Origin: Actinomycetota bacterium
GTDB taxonomy: Bacteria > Actinomycetota > Acidimicrobiia > Acidimicrobiales > Ilumatobacteraceae
NCBI GenBank assembly: GCA_016213625.1
Contig: JACQZZ010000003.1
Location: 62,001 to 126,000, forward strand
DNA: 64,000 bases
Direction of reading: 5' to 3'
In this document: positions 31,892 through 40,482 of the stretch, one piece after another
Numbering within the stretch: the first letter of the stretch is position 1
How the letters are laid out: each line of letters starts with the position of its first letter
Made by a program: the position numbers and the translations under genes
Notes under the pieces: model-generated
Database searches by the model: none
The model's input: only the letters and a program-made list of their open reading frames with translations
What the model was told of the DNA's origin: nothing

Positions 31892-34066
31892 GTGAGCATC
31901 ACCATCGAACCGACGTTGCCCGTCGAACACGAGCCGTCACACGACCCAGACGAACGGGCGCTGTTCTCACGCCTGGCCGCGTCCATGGCCCGGCACCGGC
32001 GTGCCGTGATCCTGGTGTGGGCGATCGTCACCCTGGCCGGGGCACCGTTGGCCCTCACGCTCACCAGCGCGCTGTCCGGCGCCGGCTGGGATGCGAAGGG
32101 CTCGGATGCCGAGCAGGTGCGCATGGAACTGCGCAACGACTTCCCGGCACTCGGTGCGGAGAACCCGATCGTGGTCTTCCGTCAGGAGACGCCCATCACC
32201 GACGATCCGTCGGCGCTGCAAGCGCTCCAGGCCGAGCTGGCCGACGGACCGCGCGTGCTGTCCGTGGTCGACCCCTTGGCGATGCCGCCCGAGGCGGGGA
32301 TGATCTCGCAGGACGGCCTGACCGCGTTGGTGCCCGTCGAGCAGGAGATCGGTGCCGACAAGGACCGTCCCGAAGCCGCCGGTGAGCTCGGAGCGTTCGT
32401 CGGTGGCATCGCGCTGCCCGACGGTGCGACCGCCGAGGTGACCGGCGAGTGGCCCGTGTGGAGCGACTTCAACACGATGAACGAGGAAGCGCTGCACAAG
32501 GCCGAGCTGCTGTCCGGTCTGCCGACGCTGATCATGCTGTTCATCGCCTTCGGGGCGATGATCGCTGCGGGCATCCCGCTCATCCTCGCCATCGCCGGCA
32601 TCGCCACGGGCTTCGCCTCGCTGCACATGCTGAGCTGGATCTCGCCGATCTCGGTGTGGTCGATGAACTTCTCGATGATGATCGGTCTCGCCGTCGGCAT
32701 CGACTACAGCCTGTTCATCGTCTCCCGCTATCGAGAGGAACGCGTCGAGGGCAAAGACGCCATCAAGGCCATCGAGAACGCCATGTCCACCTCCGGTAAG
32801 GCCGTCTTCTTGTCGGCGCTCACCGTCGTGCTGTCGCTCGCTGCCGTCTTCCTGGTCCCCGTCATGGTCTTCCAGACGATGGCGCTCGGCATGATCATCT
32901 CGGTCATCGCGGTTGCGCTGGCCGCACTCACCCTGCTGCCGGCCGTGCTCGTCGCCATGGGCGACAAGGTGCTCGTCGCTCGCGGCAAGAAGGACCCCGA
33001 CATCGTCGCCGAGGGCCGGTGGGCCAAGTGGACCAGCAACGCGCTGCGTCACCCGGGACGCACGCTGGCCGTCGGTCTCATCGTGCTCGGCGCACTCATC
33101 GTGCCGTCGTTCGGCATGAAGCTGGGCATGCCCGGTGCCCGAGTGGTCGACGAAGGACTCACCAGTCGCGACGGCTACGACATGGTCGTCGAGTCGTTCG
33201 GTCCCGGCGCCGCCGGCCCCGCCTACGTCACGGTCGATGCGGCCGACGCGCAACAGGTCATCGACATCGCTGCCGGCACCGAGAACGTGGTCGACGCTCG
33301 CATCGTCACGCCGCCGGCCTCCACCGGTCGCGTGGTCGTGCGGGTCACCCCCGGCACGCAGATCGACGAGGCGGCCACCTCCGACATGGTGAGCGCGCTG
33401 CGTTCACAGCTGGACGAAGCGGTCCCGAGCGCTGTCGTCGGCGGGCCTGCTGGGCAGAACCACGACCTCACGGAAGTGCTCGTCGATCGCGCCCCGTACG
33501 CCATCGGCATCATCCTCATCGTCGCCTTCTTGCTGCTGCTGGTCGTGTTCCGCAGCGTCGTGATCGCCGCGTTCTCGGTCGTGATGAACCTCATCACCGT
33601 CGGTGCGGCGTTCGGCTTCGCCACGTTGGTCTTCCAGCACGGCTACGGGGCGAGTCTGATCGGTATCGAGCATCAGGGCTTCGTGGATGCCTGGGCGCCG
33701 CTGTTCTTCTTCGCACTCCTGTTCGGATTGTCGATGGACTACCAGCTGTTCCTGCTGGCCGCCATCAAGGAGCGCTACCAGGCGACCGGCGACACCCGCC
33801 GGGCCATCGGCGAGGGCATCGCCCGCACCGGCCGCCCCATCACCAACGCAGCCATCATCATGATCATCGTCTTCATCGCCTTCGGTGTGACCGGGCCCAT
33901 CCCGCCCACCGAACTCGGGCTGACCCTGGCGATGGCCGTGTTGCTCGACGCCACCGTCGTCCGCGTGATGCTGGTCCCGGCCACGATGGCCCTGCTCGGC
34001 GAGAAGAACTGGTACGCCCCCAAGTGGCTGCAGAAGATCCTGCCCCACGTGAACTTCAGCCACTGA
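31892..34066 (+). CDS. MMPL family RND transporter
   Basis: 724 residues from GTG 31892, with GAGGAG eight bases upstream. Two repeats of a membrane helix plus large extracytoplasmic loop plus five-helix bundle; the proton-relay motifs are GIDYSLFIVSRYREE in the first half (about residue 270) and SMDYQLFLLAAIKERY in the second (about 615). MMPL proteins export lipids, siderophores or toxic compounds. Control by two CsoR-type operators suggests a metal- or sulfur-stress role rather than lipid export. It is followed by a hairpin and a small membrane protein that is probably cotranscribed. Confidence 0.93.
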   Translation: MSITIEPTLPVEHEPSHDPDERALFSRLAASMARHRRAVILVWAIVTLAGAPLALTLTSALSGAGWDAKGSDAEQVRMELRNDFPALGAENPIVVFRQETPITDDPSALQALQAELADGPRVLSVVDPLAMPPEAGMISQDGLTALVPVEQEIGADKDRPEAAGELGAFVGGIALPDGATAEVTGEWPVWSDFNTMNEEALHKAELLSGLPTLIMLFIAFGAMIAAGIPLILAIAGIATGFASLHMLSWISPISVWSMNFSMMIGLAVGIDYSLFIVSRYREERVEGKDAIKAIENAMSTSGKAVFLSALTVVLSLAAVFLVPVMVFQTMALGMIISVIAVALAALTLLPAVLVAMGDKVLVARGKKDPDIVAEGRWAKWTSNALRHPGRTLAVGLIVLGALIVPSFGMKLGMPGARVVDEGLTSRDGYDMVVESFGPGAAGPAYVTVDAADAQQVIDIAAGTENVVDARIVTPPASTGRVVVRVTPGTQIDEAATSDMVSALRSQLDEAVPSAVVGGPAGQNHDLTEVLVDRAPYAIGIILIVAFLLLLVVFRSVVIAAFSVVMNLITVGAAFGFATLVFQHGYGASLIGIEHQGFVDAWAPLFFFALLFGLSMDYQLFLLAAIKERYQATGDTRRAIGEGIARTGRPITNAAIIMIIVFIAFGVTGPIPPTELGLTLAMAVLLDATVVRVMLVPATMALLGEKNWYAPKWLQKILPHVNFSH

Positions 34067-34078
34067 TCCCCATCTGGA

Positions 34079-34106
34079 ACCCGGGCACCCCACGGGGTGC
34101 CCGGGT
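34079..34106 (+). terminator. Hairpin after mmpL
   Basis: ACCCGGGCACCC at 34079-34090 pairs with GGGTGCCCGGGT at 34095-34106 around a four-base loop. No U-run follows, only CCCTCCC. It lies between mmpL and a small membrane-protein gene with its own ribosome site, so it may reduce rather than stop transcription. Confidence 0.65.
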
Positions 34107-34130
34107 CCCTCCCTTCGCGAAGGAACTCCC

Positions 34131-34385
34131 ATGAACTCCATCACTCCCATCCGCCCGTCCACCACCACCGCGCCCGCCCGTCGTTGGCCGCTCGAGCGCG
34201 TGCTGTTCGCCATGGCCGGCACGATGACCGTGGTGAGCGCAGTGCTCGCCGCCTTCGTCAGCCCCTGGTTCCTGATCCTCACCGCGTTCGTCGGGCTCAA
34301 TCAGTGGATGTACGTCGCGTTCCGCGGCTGCCCGGCGTCGGTCGCGCTCAAGCACTTCGGCGTCCCAGCTCAGTGCAAGTGGTGA
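34131..34385 (+). CDS. Small DUF2892-like membrane protein
   Basis: 84 residues with two membrane helices (about 25-42 and 46-64), then FRGCPASVALKHFGVPAQCK with a Cys-Pro and a C-terminal Cys, like DUF2892/YgaP-type membrane domains. A GAAGGA ribosome site precedes the ATG. It sits 64 bp after mmpL. A related small protein is at 26679-26900, next to the other CsoR-type operator, which supports a shared regulon. Confidence 0.78.
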   Translation: MNSITPIRPSTTTAPARRWPLERVLFAMAGTMTVVSAVLAAFVSPWFLILTAFVGLNQWMYVAFRGCPASVALKHFGVPAQCKW

Positions 34386-34493
34386 TCCCCGTTTCGCCCT
34401 GAGTCCGGGCCACGAACGACGTAGCCTGACCGTGGTGATCCACACCGACCTCGAGTCCGATCGGCGGCTCGGTGCAGGTGGATCGGAAGGGTG

Positions 34494-36146
34494 ATGACGG
34501 TGCTCACCGGACGGAACCTGTTGTCGAACCGCTATCACAACAAGGGCACGGCCTTCAGTGCGGAAGAGCGCGAACAGCTCGGTCTGCACGGCTTGCTGCC
34601 GCCGGTGGTGGAGGACCTGTCCACACAGCTCCTGCGCGCTCGCAACGAGTACGCAGCGGCGCATGGCGACCTCGCTCGGCACATCTTCCTCCGTGCACTG
34701 CAGGAGTCGAACTCGGTGCTGTTCTACCGACTGCTCGCCGAGGACATCGAGGAACTGTTGCCCATCGTCTACACGCCCACGGTGGGGCGGGCCTGCCAGG
34801 AGTGGTCGCGCACCTATCGGCGCGAACACGGGCTGTACGTGTCGTGGGCCGATCGCGGCCGCATCCCCGAGTTGCTCGACAACGTGCTCGGCGAGCAGAC
34901 GGTCGACATCGTCGTCGTCACCGACGGCGAACGCATCCTCGGGCTCGGCGACCTCGGGGTGGGTGGCATGGGCATCCCCATCGGCAAGCTCGCGCTCTAC
35001 ACGGCGGTCGGCGGTCTCGACCCCGAGCGCACGCTGCCGGTGTTCATCGACGTCGGCACCGAGAACGAGAGCCTGCTGTCCGACCCGTTGTATCTCGGGT
35101 GGCGGCACCGTCGGCTCCGCGACGAGAAGTACGACCAGTTGGTCGACGCGTTCGTGGCCGCGCTCCGCGATCGCTGCCCCGGGGTGCTGCTGCAGTGGGA
35201 GGACTTCGCGCAACGCAACGCGAACCGGTTGCTCGAACGTCATCGTGAAGCAATCTGTTCGTTCAACGACGACATCCAGGGCACCGCCGCCGTGGCCGTC
35301 GCCTCCATCGTCGGCGGGATGCGGATCAGCGAGACACCGTTCGCCGACCTGCGTGTGGTGATCGCCGGCGCGGGGTCGGCCGGTATCGGCATCGCTCGTC
35401 ACGTGACGAGTGCGCTGGTGGCCGCCGGGCTGCACCCGGAGGAGGCCCGTCGCCGCTGCTGGCTGGTGGATCGCGACGGGTTGTTGCACGATCGCCTCGA
35501 CGGGTTGCAGCCGTTCCAGATGGCCTACGTGCGTCCGTGGTCGGAGGTGGCCGACATGGCCGACGACGACGGGTGCGTGTCGTTGCTGCAGGTGGTGTGC
35601 GACGTGGAGCCGCATGCGCTGCTCGGTGTGACCGGTCAGCCGGGACTGTTCACCGAGTCGGTCATCAGGGCACAGGCGGCCACGATTCGGACGCCGCTGG
35701 TGATGCCGATGTCGAACCCCACCCTGCGGGCCGAGGCCGTGCCCGCCGATGTGCTGGCCTGGACCGACGGCAGGGCGCTCGTCGGCACCGGCAGCCCGTT
35801 CCCCGCCGTGCAGGTCGGGCTGACCACCCACCACATCACGCAGGTGAACAACCTGTACCTGTTCCCGGGGCTCGGTCGCGGGGTCATCGCCGTCGGCGCC
35901 ACTCGGGTGAGCGATGCGATGCTCGTCGCCGCTGCCGTCGCGATCGGTTCGGCGGTGGTCGACGACTCGGCAACACGCACACGGCTGTTGCCGCCGTTGT
36001 CGCGAGTGGCGGCCGTCGCCGATCTGGTGGCGCTGGCCGTGGCGCGACAAGCGGTCTCCGAGGGGTCTGCCCCACCCCTCGAAGACCACGAGATCGTTGC
36101 CGCAGTGAATGAGCGGAAGTGGACGCCGAACTACCGCATCGACTGA
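34494..36146 (+). CDS. maeA: NAD-dependent malic enzyme
   Basis: About 550 residues. Oxidative decarboxylation of malate to pyruvate. Family blocks: LLPIVYTPTVGRACQEW (malate site), GLGDLGVGGMGIPIGKLALY, the catalytic region ICSFNDDIQGTAAVAVASIV, the Rossmann motif VVIAGAGSAGIGIARHVTSA and VMPMSNPTLRAEAVPADVLA. Length is that of the large SfcA/MaeA class. GTG 34491 and ATG 34494 are adjacent possible starts after a GGAAGG site. It stands alone between the MMPL unit and the convergent DUF2202 gene. Confidence 0.95.
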   Translation: MTVLTGRNLLSNRYHNKGTAFSAEEREQLGLHGLLPPVVEDLSTQLLRARNEYAAAHGDLARHIFLRALQESNSVLFYRLLAEDIEELLPIVYTPTVGRACQEWSRTYRREHGLYVSWADRGRIPELLDNVLGEQTVDIVVVTDGERILGLGDLGVGGMGIPIGKLALYTAVGGLDPERTLPVFIDVGTENESLLSDPLYLGWRHRRLRDEKYDQLVDAFVAALRDRCPGVLLQWEDFAQRNANRLLERHREAICSFNDDIQGTAAVAVASIVGGMRISETPFADLRVVIAGAGSAGIGIARHVTSALVAAGLHPEEARRRCWLVDRDGLLHDRLDGLQPFQMAYVRPWSEVADMADDDGCVSLLQVVCDVEPHALLGVTGQPGLFTESVIRAQAATIRTPLVMPMSNPTLRAEAVPADVLAWTDGRALVGTGSPFPAVQVGLTTHHITQVNNLYLFPGLGRGVIAVGATRVSDAMLVAAAVAIGSAVVDDSATRTRLLPPLSRVAAVADLVALAVARQAVSEGSAPPLEDHEIVAAVNERKWTPNYRID

Positions 36147-36173
36147 TCGCTCGCCGGCCCCGTCGTCATCACA

Positions 36174-36818
36174 TCAGTTCGCCAGCATCCGGTTGAACGC
36201 CGCCAGGTGCTTCTCCGAGCCGGCGAGCAGCCGTTCGAACACCTGAGCCACATCGGTCGGGGTGCCTTCCTCGAGCCGGTCGTTCAGATCGGCGATGTCG
36301 AGTTCCTCGATGATCACGCCCACTTGGAACGCCGCGTCGTCGGACTCGCTGCCCTGCTCGACCAGTTGGTCGTAGAGCGCCGTGAAGGCGGGGTCGGTGA
36401 ACTCGCCGACGCCGTTGCCGTCGGTCGGGTCGGCGATGTCGTACTGGTCGAGCAGTGTCTGCACCGCGGACTCGTGCCGGATTTCCGAGCCACTGATGCG
36501 ATCGAACATGGTGAGGCCGGTCACGTCGCCGAGGGTGACGTACACGTCGTGAGCGAGCTTCTCCTCCTCCACCATGTGCAGCAGTGCGTCCTCGGTGGTC
36601 TGGTCGAGCGATGCGGCCGGCGTGGTCGACGCGGTCGGGGCGTCGGTCGTGACCGTCGTGTTGCGAGTGGTGTCTCGCCCGCCGCCACCGTTGCCGCCAC
36701 CGCCGTTGCCGCGGCCACCGTGGTCGGTGCCGCCGGCGTAGCTGACGGCTGCGATGGCGAGCAGGCCGGCGGCGGCCACCGAGCCTGCGGCGATGAGGAG
36801 TGCGTTGGTGTGCTGCAT
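36174..36818 (-). CDS. Secreted DUF2202 ferritin-like protein
   Basis: 214 residues. N-terminal membrane or signal segment (NALLIAAGSVAAAGLLAIAA), a Gly/Asn/Thr linker (HGGRGNGGGGNGGGGRD), then the DUF2202 four-helix domain from about residue 70: EDALLHMVEEEKLAHDVYVT, SGSEIRHESAVQTLLDQYDI and SEKHLAAFNRMLAN. The Glu/His pattern is ferritin-like and could bind a metal pair; the function is unknown. A GAGGTG ribosome site precedes the ATG. Upstream it has the same CTTCACG promoter layout as the secreted protein at 31317, implying common control. Confidence 0.85.
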   Translation of the reverse strand: MQHTNALLIAAGSVAAAGLLAIAAVSYAGGTDHGGRGNGGGGNGGGGRDTTRNTTVTTDAPTASTTPAASLDQTTEDALLHMVEEEKLAHDVYVTLGDVTGLTMFDRISGSEIRHESAVQTLLDQYDIADPTDGNGVGEFTDPAFTALYDQLVEQGSESDDAAFQVGVIIEELDIADLNDRLEEGTPTDVAQVFERLLAGSEKHLAAFNRMLAN

Positions 36819-36839
36819 GGTTCACCTCGTGGTTTCGAA

Positions 36840-36903
36840 CTGAGGTGATCCTCCGTCGGGCACGTGAAGGACGCGTTCGCGACTGCGTGAAGGTTTCGTG
36901 AAG
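36840..36903 (-). promoter_or_regulatory. Response-regulator-type promoter repeats (copy 2)
   Basis: CGTGAAG words at 36863-36869, 36886-36892 and 36897-36903. On the minus strand they read CTTCACG-N4-CTTCACG-N16-CTTCACG-N18-CTCAG (36844-36840), with exactly the spacings seen at 31742-31805. It lies 45 bp upstream of the DUF2202 start. Confidence 0.78.
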
Positions 36904-37050
36904 CGCGAGGGTGGTCGAAGCCCAGACGCGAACGAGCCGACCGGGCTCCTCGTGGTGGTGTCCATGAAGTGAGGAGCCGCGGTCGGCACGTTGCAGGGAG
37001 GGGCGACACTGACCGGTCAGGATCTGCCGCACCTCGTGTACGAAAAGTAA

Positions 37051-37091
37051 GTCGTTCGAACCGGCCGGGAAGTTCCCGAGTTCGGAACGAC
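37051..37091. promoter_or_regulatory. Nested inverted repeat upstream of the AttH-like gene
   Basis: Outer arms GTCGTTCGAAC (37051-37061) and GTTCGGAACGAC (37080-37091), differing by one extra G; inner arms CGGGAA/TTCCCG (37066-37071, 37073-37078). It is 42 bp upstream of the gene at 37133. It may be a repressor site or a terminator. The rest of the 36819-37132 gap holds the CTTCACG promoter and nothing else I can identify. Confidence 0.45.
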
Positions 37092-37132
37092 CGACTGAAA
37101 TTTCCGGAACGGGGCCCTGTCAGACTCTCGCG

Positions 37133-38134
37133 ATGACCGCGCTGACCGACCTCGACGAACTGCTCGCCCATCAGATTCCCGAGCCGATGGCGAACGTGCA
37201 GACGTTCCACCCGTTCTGGCGGGAGAGCTACTTCTTCATCGCCCATCGACCCGACTCGCTGGGCGACGTGGTCATCCTCACCATGGCCACGTTCCCGCAG
37301 CGACAGATCATGGACAGCCTGCAGATGGGCCGCGTGGGCGGCACCCGCATCCTCGGGCATCAACAGCGACCGTTCGACGGCGACCCGCACACGCCCGACG
37401 TCGGCGCGGCTCGGGTGGAGATCGTGAAGCCGTTCGAGGAGATCCGGTTGTGGGCCGACCCCGACCAGTGCGAGATGGGTATGGACCTCACGTTCCGGGC
37501 GCGCACGAAGGCCTACGGGTTGCGCCGAGGCAGCATGAAGGCGGGTCACGAACTGGTGTGGGACCAGAGCCACATGTTGCAGAGCGGCGTGTACAACGGC
37601 ACCTACACCGTGGGCGGAGTGACCCACGAGGTGCGCGACTGGTGGGGCCAGCGCGACCACTCGTGGGGCATCCGCGATCACGGTCGCTGCCCGCTGTGGC
37701 TGTGGTTCCAGATCCAGCTGCCCGACGGCTTCTTCGGCGTGTGGCACTGGGAGTACGAGAACGGCGCGCGGGTCTACACCGACGGGTGCTGGGTGGGTGC
37801 CGATGGCAGCGACCCCGTGCCGCTGATCGACTTCCAGCACGAGATGGAATGGGTCGACGCGCATGGCGCGCCCGCCGTCTACGGCGAACACGGCGAGACG
37901 GTGGAGGGACTGCGCGGCCGGAGCGTGCTCACGCTGCAGGGTGGTCGCCGCATCGTGATCGACGCCGAGGGGTCGTGGGATCGCCCGTACGAACCATTCC
38001 AGCGCGGCGGACTCAACCAGATGCGCGTGCGCACCGACGACGGCCGCGAGGGCACCGCCATCTACGAGGTGACGGGCGCTCGCCACCACCGCTACTTCCC
38101 CGATGCGACGCCGAGCGGCACGCTGCCCAACTGA
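37133..38134 (+). CDS. Conserved protein, possible AttH/CrtC-like lipocalin fold
   Basis: 333 residues, no signal peptide or membrane helix. It is rich in Trp, Asp and His, with VTHEVRDWWGQRDHSWGIRD, PLWLWFQIQLPDGFFGVWHW and a second beta-rich half. The RDHSWG-type motif and barrel-like pattern recall the AttH/CrtC (hydroxyneurosporene synthase-like) superfamily and related actinobacterial hypotheticals. The substrate is unknown. ATG 37133, stand-alone, convergent with the Ddn-like gene. Confidence 0.65.
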   Translation: MTALTDLDELLAHQIPEPMANVQTFHPFWRESYFFIAHRPDSLGDVVILTMATFPQRQIMDSLQMGRVGGTRILGHQQRPFDGDPHTPDVGAARVEIVKPFEEIRLWADPDQCEMGMDLTFRARTKAYGLRRGSMKAGHELVWDQSHMLQSGVYNGTYTVGGVTHEVRDWWGQRDHSWGIRDHGRCPLWLWFQIQLPDGFFGVWHWEYENGARVYTDGCWVGADGSDPVPLIDFQHEMEWVDAHGAPAVYGEHGETVEGLRGRSVLTLQGGRRIVIDAEGSWDRPYEPFQRGGLNQMRVRTDDGREGTAIYEVTGARHHRYFPDATPSGTLPN

Positions 38135-38155
38135 TGCGCAGCGGAACGTAAGTTC

Positions 38156-38584
38156 TCAGGCGGGGGTGAGCAGGACCAGCGGGATCTCGCGCGAGGTCTT
38201 CTGCTGGTAGACGCCGTAGTTCTTGTACTTCTCCACGATGGTGGGCCACATCTCGGCGCGCTCTGAGTCGGTGGCCACGCGTGCCACGTAGGCGCACTTC
38301 GGGGCGCCGCCCAGCGACACCTCCACGTCGGGGTTCGCCTTGAGGTTGAGGAACCAGGCGGGGTGGTGATCATCGCCACCGCGTGAGGCGACGATGACGA
38401 GCGCGTCGCCCTTCTGCAGCGGCGACGTGAGCATGCACGAGCGCGATTCGCCGCTCTTGCGGCCGACCGTGGTGAGCTCGAGCACGGGCATGCCGCCGGC
38501 GCTCCAGCCGAGCTTGCCGAAGCTGAGCGTGAGCGTGGCCCGGTGCACGAAGTTCATGGTCTTCAGGACGAGGTCGCTCGGCAT
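38156..38584 (-). CDS. Deazaflavin (F420)-dependent nitroreductase family protein
   Basis: About 142 residues of the Ddn family: MPVLELTTVGRKSGESRSCM, LVIVASRGGDDHHPAWFLNL and the C-terminal MWPTIVEKYKNYGVYQQKTS block. The split-barrel fold binds F420H2 and reduces quinones or nitro compounds; the true substrate is unknown. The ATG at 38582-38584 is used, with a GTG three codons upstream. Confidence 0.9.
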   Translation of the reverse strand: MPSDLVLKTMNFVHRATLTLSFGKLGWSAGGMPVLELTTVGRKSGESRSCMLTSPLQKGDALVIVASRGGDDHHPAWFLNLKANPDVEVSLGGAPKCAYVARVATDSERAEMWPTIVEKYKNYGVYQQKTSREIPLVLLTPA

Positions 38585-38696
38585 GTCGAGCACCCTACGG
38601 CACCGGTGAAGGGGCTGATTCCCGACGAGTCACGCGGTTCTCCTGGACGTCGGAGCGCCGACAGACGCGTCGGTGCGTGCGGCGCATGGTGACGAG

Positions 38697-39299
38697 ATGA
38701 CTCCCGTCGTCGAATCCTCAGCAGTGCGCCTCGCGGTGCATCGCGGCTGGGCGATTCGCCGTGCGCGGACGAGTGCTGTCGTGATGATCGTGGTGATGTC
38801 CGCCGCGCTGGTGTCGTGCGGCAGCGGCGAGCGTGATGTGGCGGCGACCACCATCCCTGCCGAGACCGCATTGGACGCGCAGATCTCGTCGGCCATGCAG
38901 GGCGCGCAGCTCGACGTGTGGGGCGGCGGCACGCCGTCGCCGGGTGGCAGCACCTCGATGTTCTTCCACCGCGGTCACCGCGCCGCCGAGGTGTACTGGA
39001 CCACGGACGGCTGGTGTGTGGCGCGACTGTTCACTTGGTCGGTCGAACGTGCGACGAGCGTCACTCGTTTCGAGGTCCGCTACGTGACGGACCGGATGTT
39101 CGACGACTGCGTGGCCGCCGGCGAGGACGAGCTCGTGCTCGAGGTGCACGACGCGGCGCGGGCGAGCGGTGGGCAGACCCTGTTCGGCTCGTATCCCGAC
39201 GTGAATGGCACCTGGACCATCCGCACCGCGTGCCCGACCACCGGCGCGGCGCCGTGTGCATTCCCGGGGGCGGCTGCCGCGGCAGCGCCCTGGATCTGA
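38697..39299 (+). CDS. Predicted lipoprotein, unknown function
   Basis: About 200 residues from ATG 38697. An extended N-region precedes the hydrophobic segment TSAVVMIVVMSAALVSC, whose LVSC is a lipobox, so the mature protein should be membrane-anchored outside. The mature part has four or more Cys (WCVARL, FDDCVAAG, RTACPTTGAAPC), probably disulfide-bonded, and no recognised domain. An in-frame start lies at 38673. A short hairpin follows. Confidence 0.65.
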   Translation: MTPVVESSAVRLAVHRGWAIRRARTSAVVMIVVMSAALVSCGSGERDVAATTIPAETALDAQISSAMQGAQLDVWGGGTPSPGGSTSMFFHRGHRAAEVYWTTDGWCVARLFTWSVERATSVTRFEVRYVTDRMFDDCVAAGEDELVLEVHDAARASGGQTLFGSYPDVNGTWTIRTACPTTGAAPCAFPGAAAAAAPWI

Positions 39300-39311
39300 T
39301 CGCAAGGTCTC

Positions 39312-39330
39312 GGCCAGGACCGTCCTGGCC
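39312..39330 (+). terminator. Short hairpin after the lipoprotein gene
   Basis: GGCCAGGA at 39312-39319 pairs with TCCTGGCC at 39323-39330 around a three-base loop. It lies between the lipoprotein stop and the next gene's ribosome site, so it is a possible terminator or attenuator. Confidence 0.5.
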
Positions 39331-39348
39331 CCGATGAAAGGAAACCCC

Positions 39349-39981
39349 ATGAACCTGTTCAGCAGAACCGTGACGATGTCCGGACCCGTGAGCGCTGTGT
39401 CGGCACACGCCCTCGGCCTGCGCGAGTACGTGAGCACGAAGACCGGCACCGAGGTGGCGCTGTGGAGCGTCGCCTTCGGCGCCCCCGTGGGCACGATGGT
39501 CTACACCGCCCGTGTCGACGGCCACGCCGGGCTCGCGGCCATGACTGCGTCCCTCGCCGGCGACGCCACCTACGAGGCGATGATCGCCAAGGGCGCCGAC
39601 CTCGTGGCCGGGCCACCGTCCGACATGATGCGTGAGTCGCTCGACGGCTCAGATCCTGGAGGCTCGCCGCCGGTCGGCTCCGTGGCCGTCATCACCACCG
39701 CCATCATCGCCAACGGCAAGTACGCCGAGGCGATCGGGTGGGGACTCGACGTCGCTGCCCATGCCACGAAGGTGGGCGGAGTGCCGGTGGCCTTCTACAT
39801 GGACATGTACGGGCCGTTCGGTCAGGTCACGTGGATCGGTGTCGGTGCCGACATGGCAGCGGCCGACGCATCCAACGCGAAGCTCAACACCGACGCCGAC
39901 TACATCAACAAGCTGTCGGCCGCAGGCGACCTGTTCGTACCCGGCATGGCGAACCGGTCGATGGCGTTGCGCATCGGCTGA
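39349..39981 (+). CDS. Two-repeat protein of unknown function
   Basis: 210 residues from ATG 39349, with an AAAGGAA ribosome site. No signal peptide. Two halves of similar pattern (about 1-95 and 105-210), each an alpha-beta unit, suggest a duplicated ferredoxin-like (dimeric alpha/beta barrel, NIPSNAP-like) fold. Cys-free, Ala/Gly/Met-rich, with VAFYMDMYGPFGQVTWIGVG in the second half. I do not recognise a named family. Confidence 0.6.
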   Translation: MNLFSRTVTMSGPVSAVSAHALGLREYVSTKTGTEVALWSVAFGAPVGTMVYTARVDGHAGLAAMTASLAGDATYEAMIAKGADLVAGPPSDMMRESLDGSDPGGSPPVGSVAVITTAIIANGKYAEAIGWGLDVAAHATKVGGVPVAFYMDMYGPFGQVTWIGVGADMAAADASNAKLNTDADYINKLSAAGDLFVPGMANRSMALRIG

Positions 39982-40057
39982 CACTCCTGGGCAGTGGTCG
40001 GGCCCTCCCGCGGCCCGACCACTGACCGAGCGTCCACATCGGCGGTACTGTCCGGGC

Positions 40058-40474
40058 GTGGTCTGGATCTGCCCTCGATGCGACCGTCAGTTCGTCCGCA
40101 GCGGCCAAGGCCACGAGTGCGCACCGGCGATGAGCCTGGAGGAGTACTTCTCGACCGGCCCGCCGTTCGAGCGGCCGGTGTTCGAAGCCGTGATGGCGGT
40201 GATCGACGACCTGGGTGACGCGTTCCTCGAGCCGGTCTCGGTGGGCATCTTCGTCAAGCGTGACGGGGTGATGGTGCTGGAGCTCCGTCCGATGACGAAG
40301 TGGGTGGCCCTGTCGTTCTTCCTTCCCGATCAGCTCCGGCACTCCCGGCTCTCCAGGAAGCCGGTGCGCTCCGGTCGGCGGGTGTGGCACACCGTCAACG
40401 TGCGTGACCCTGCGGAGGTTGACGATCTGATCGTGTCGTGGATCACCGAGGCCTGGCACGCCGCCGCGGGCTAG
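40058..40474 (+). CDS. DUF5655 protein with N-terminal zinc-ribbon-like motif
   Basis: 138 residues from GTG 40058. The start VVWICPRCDRQFVRSGQGHE followed by C gives a CxxC...HxC pattern likely to bind zinc. The body (FEAVMAVIDDLGDAFLEPVS, VALSFFLPDQLRHSRLSRKP, WITEAWHAA) matches DUF5655, a domain of unknown function. The frame is open far upstream but is only the shadow of the preceding gene there. Confidence 0.75.
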   Translation: MVWICPRCDRQFVRSGQGHECAPAMSLEEYFSTGPPFERPVFEAVMAVIDDLGDAFLEPVSVGIFVKRDGVMVLELRPMTKWVALSFFLPDQLRHSRLSRKPVRSGRRVWHTVNVRDPAEVDDLIVSWITEAWHAAAG

Positions 40475-40482
40475 TGCGGTCC

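Noticed and set aside
34056-36089. 677-codon minus-strand frame
   Set aside because: Antisense to malic enzyme and the small membrane gene; no motif.
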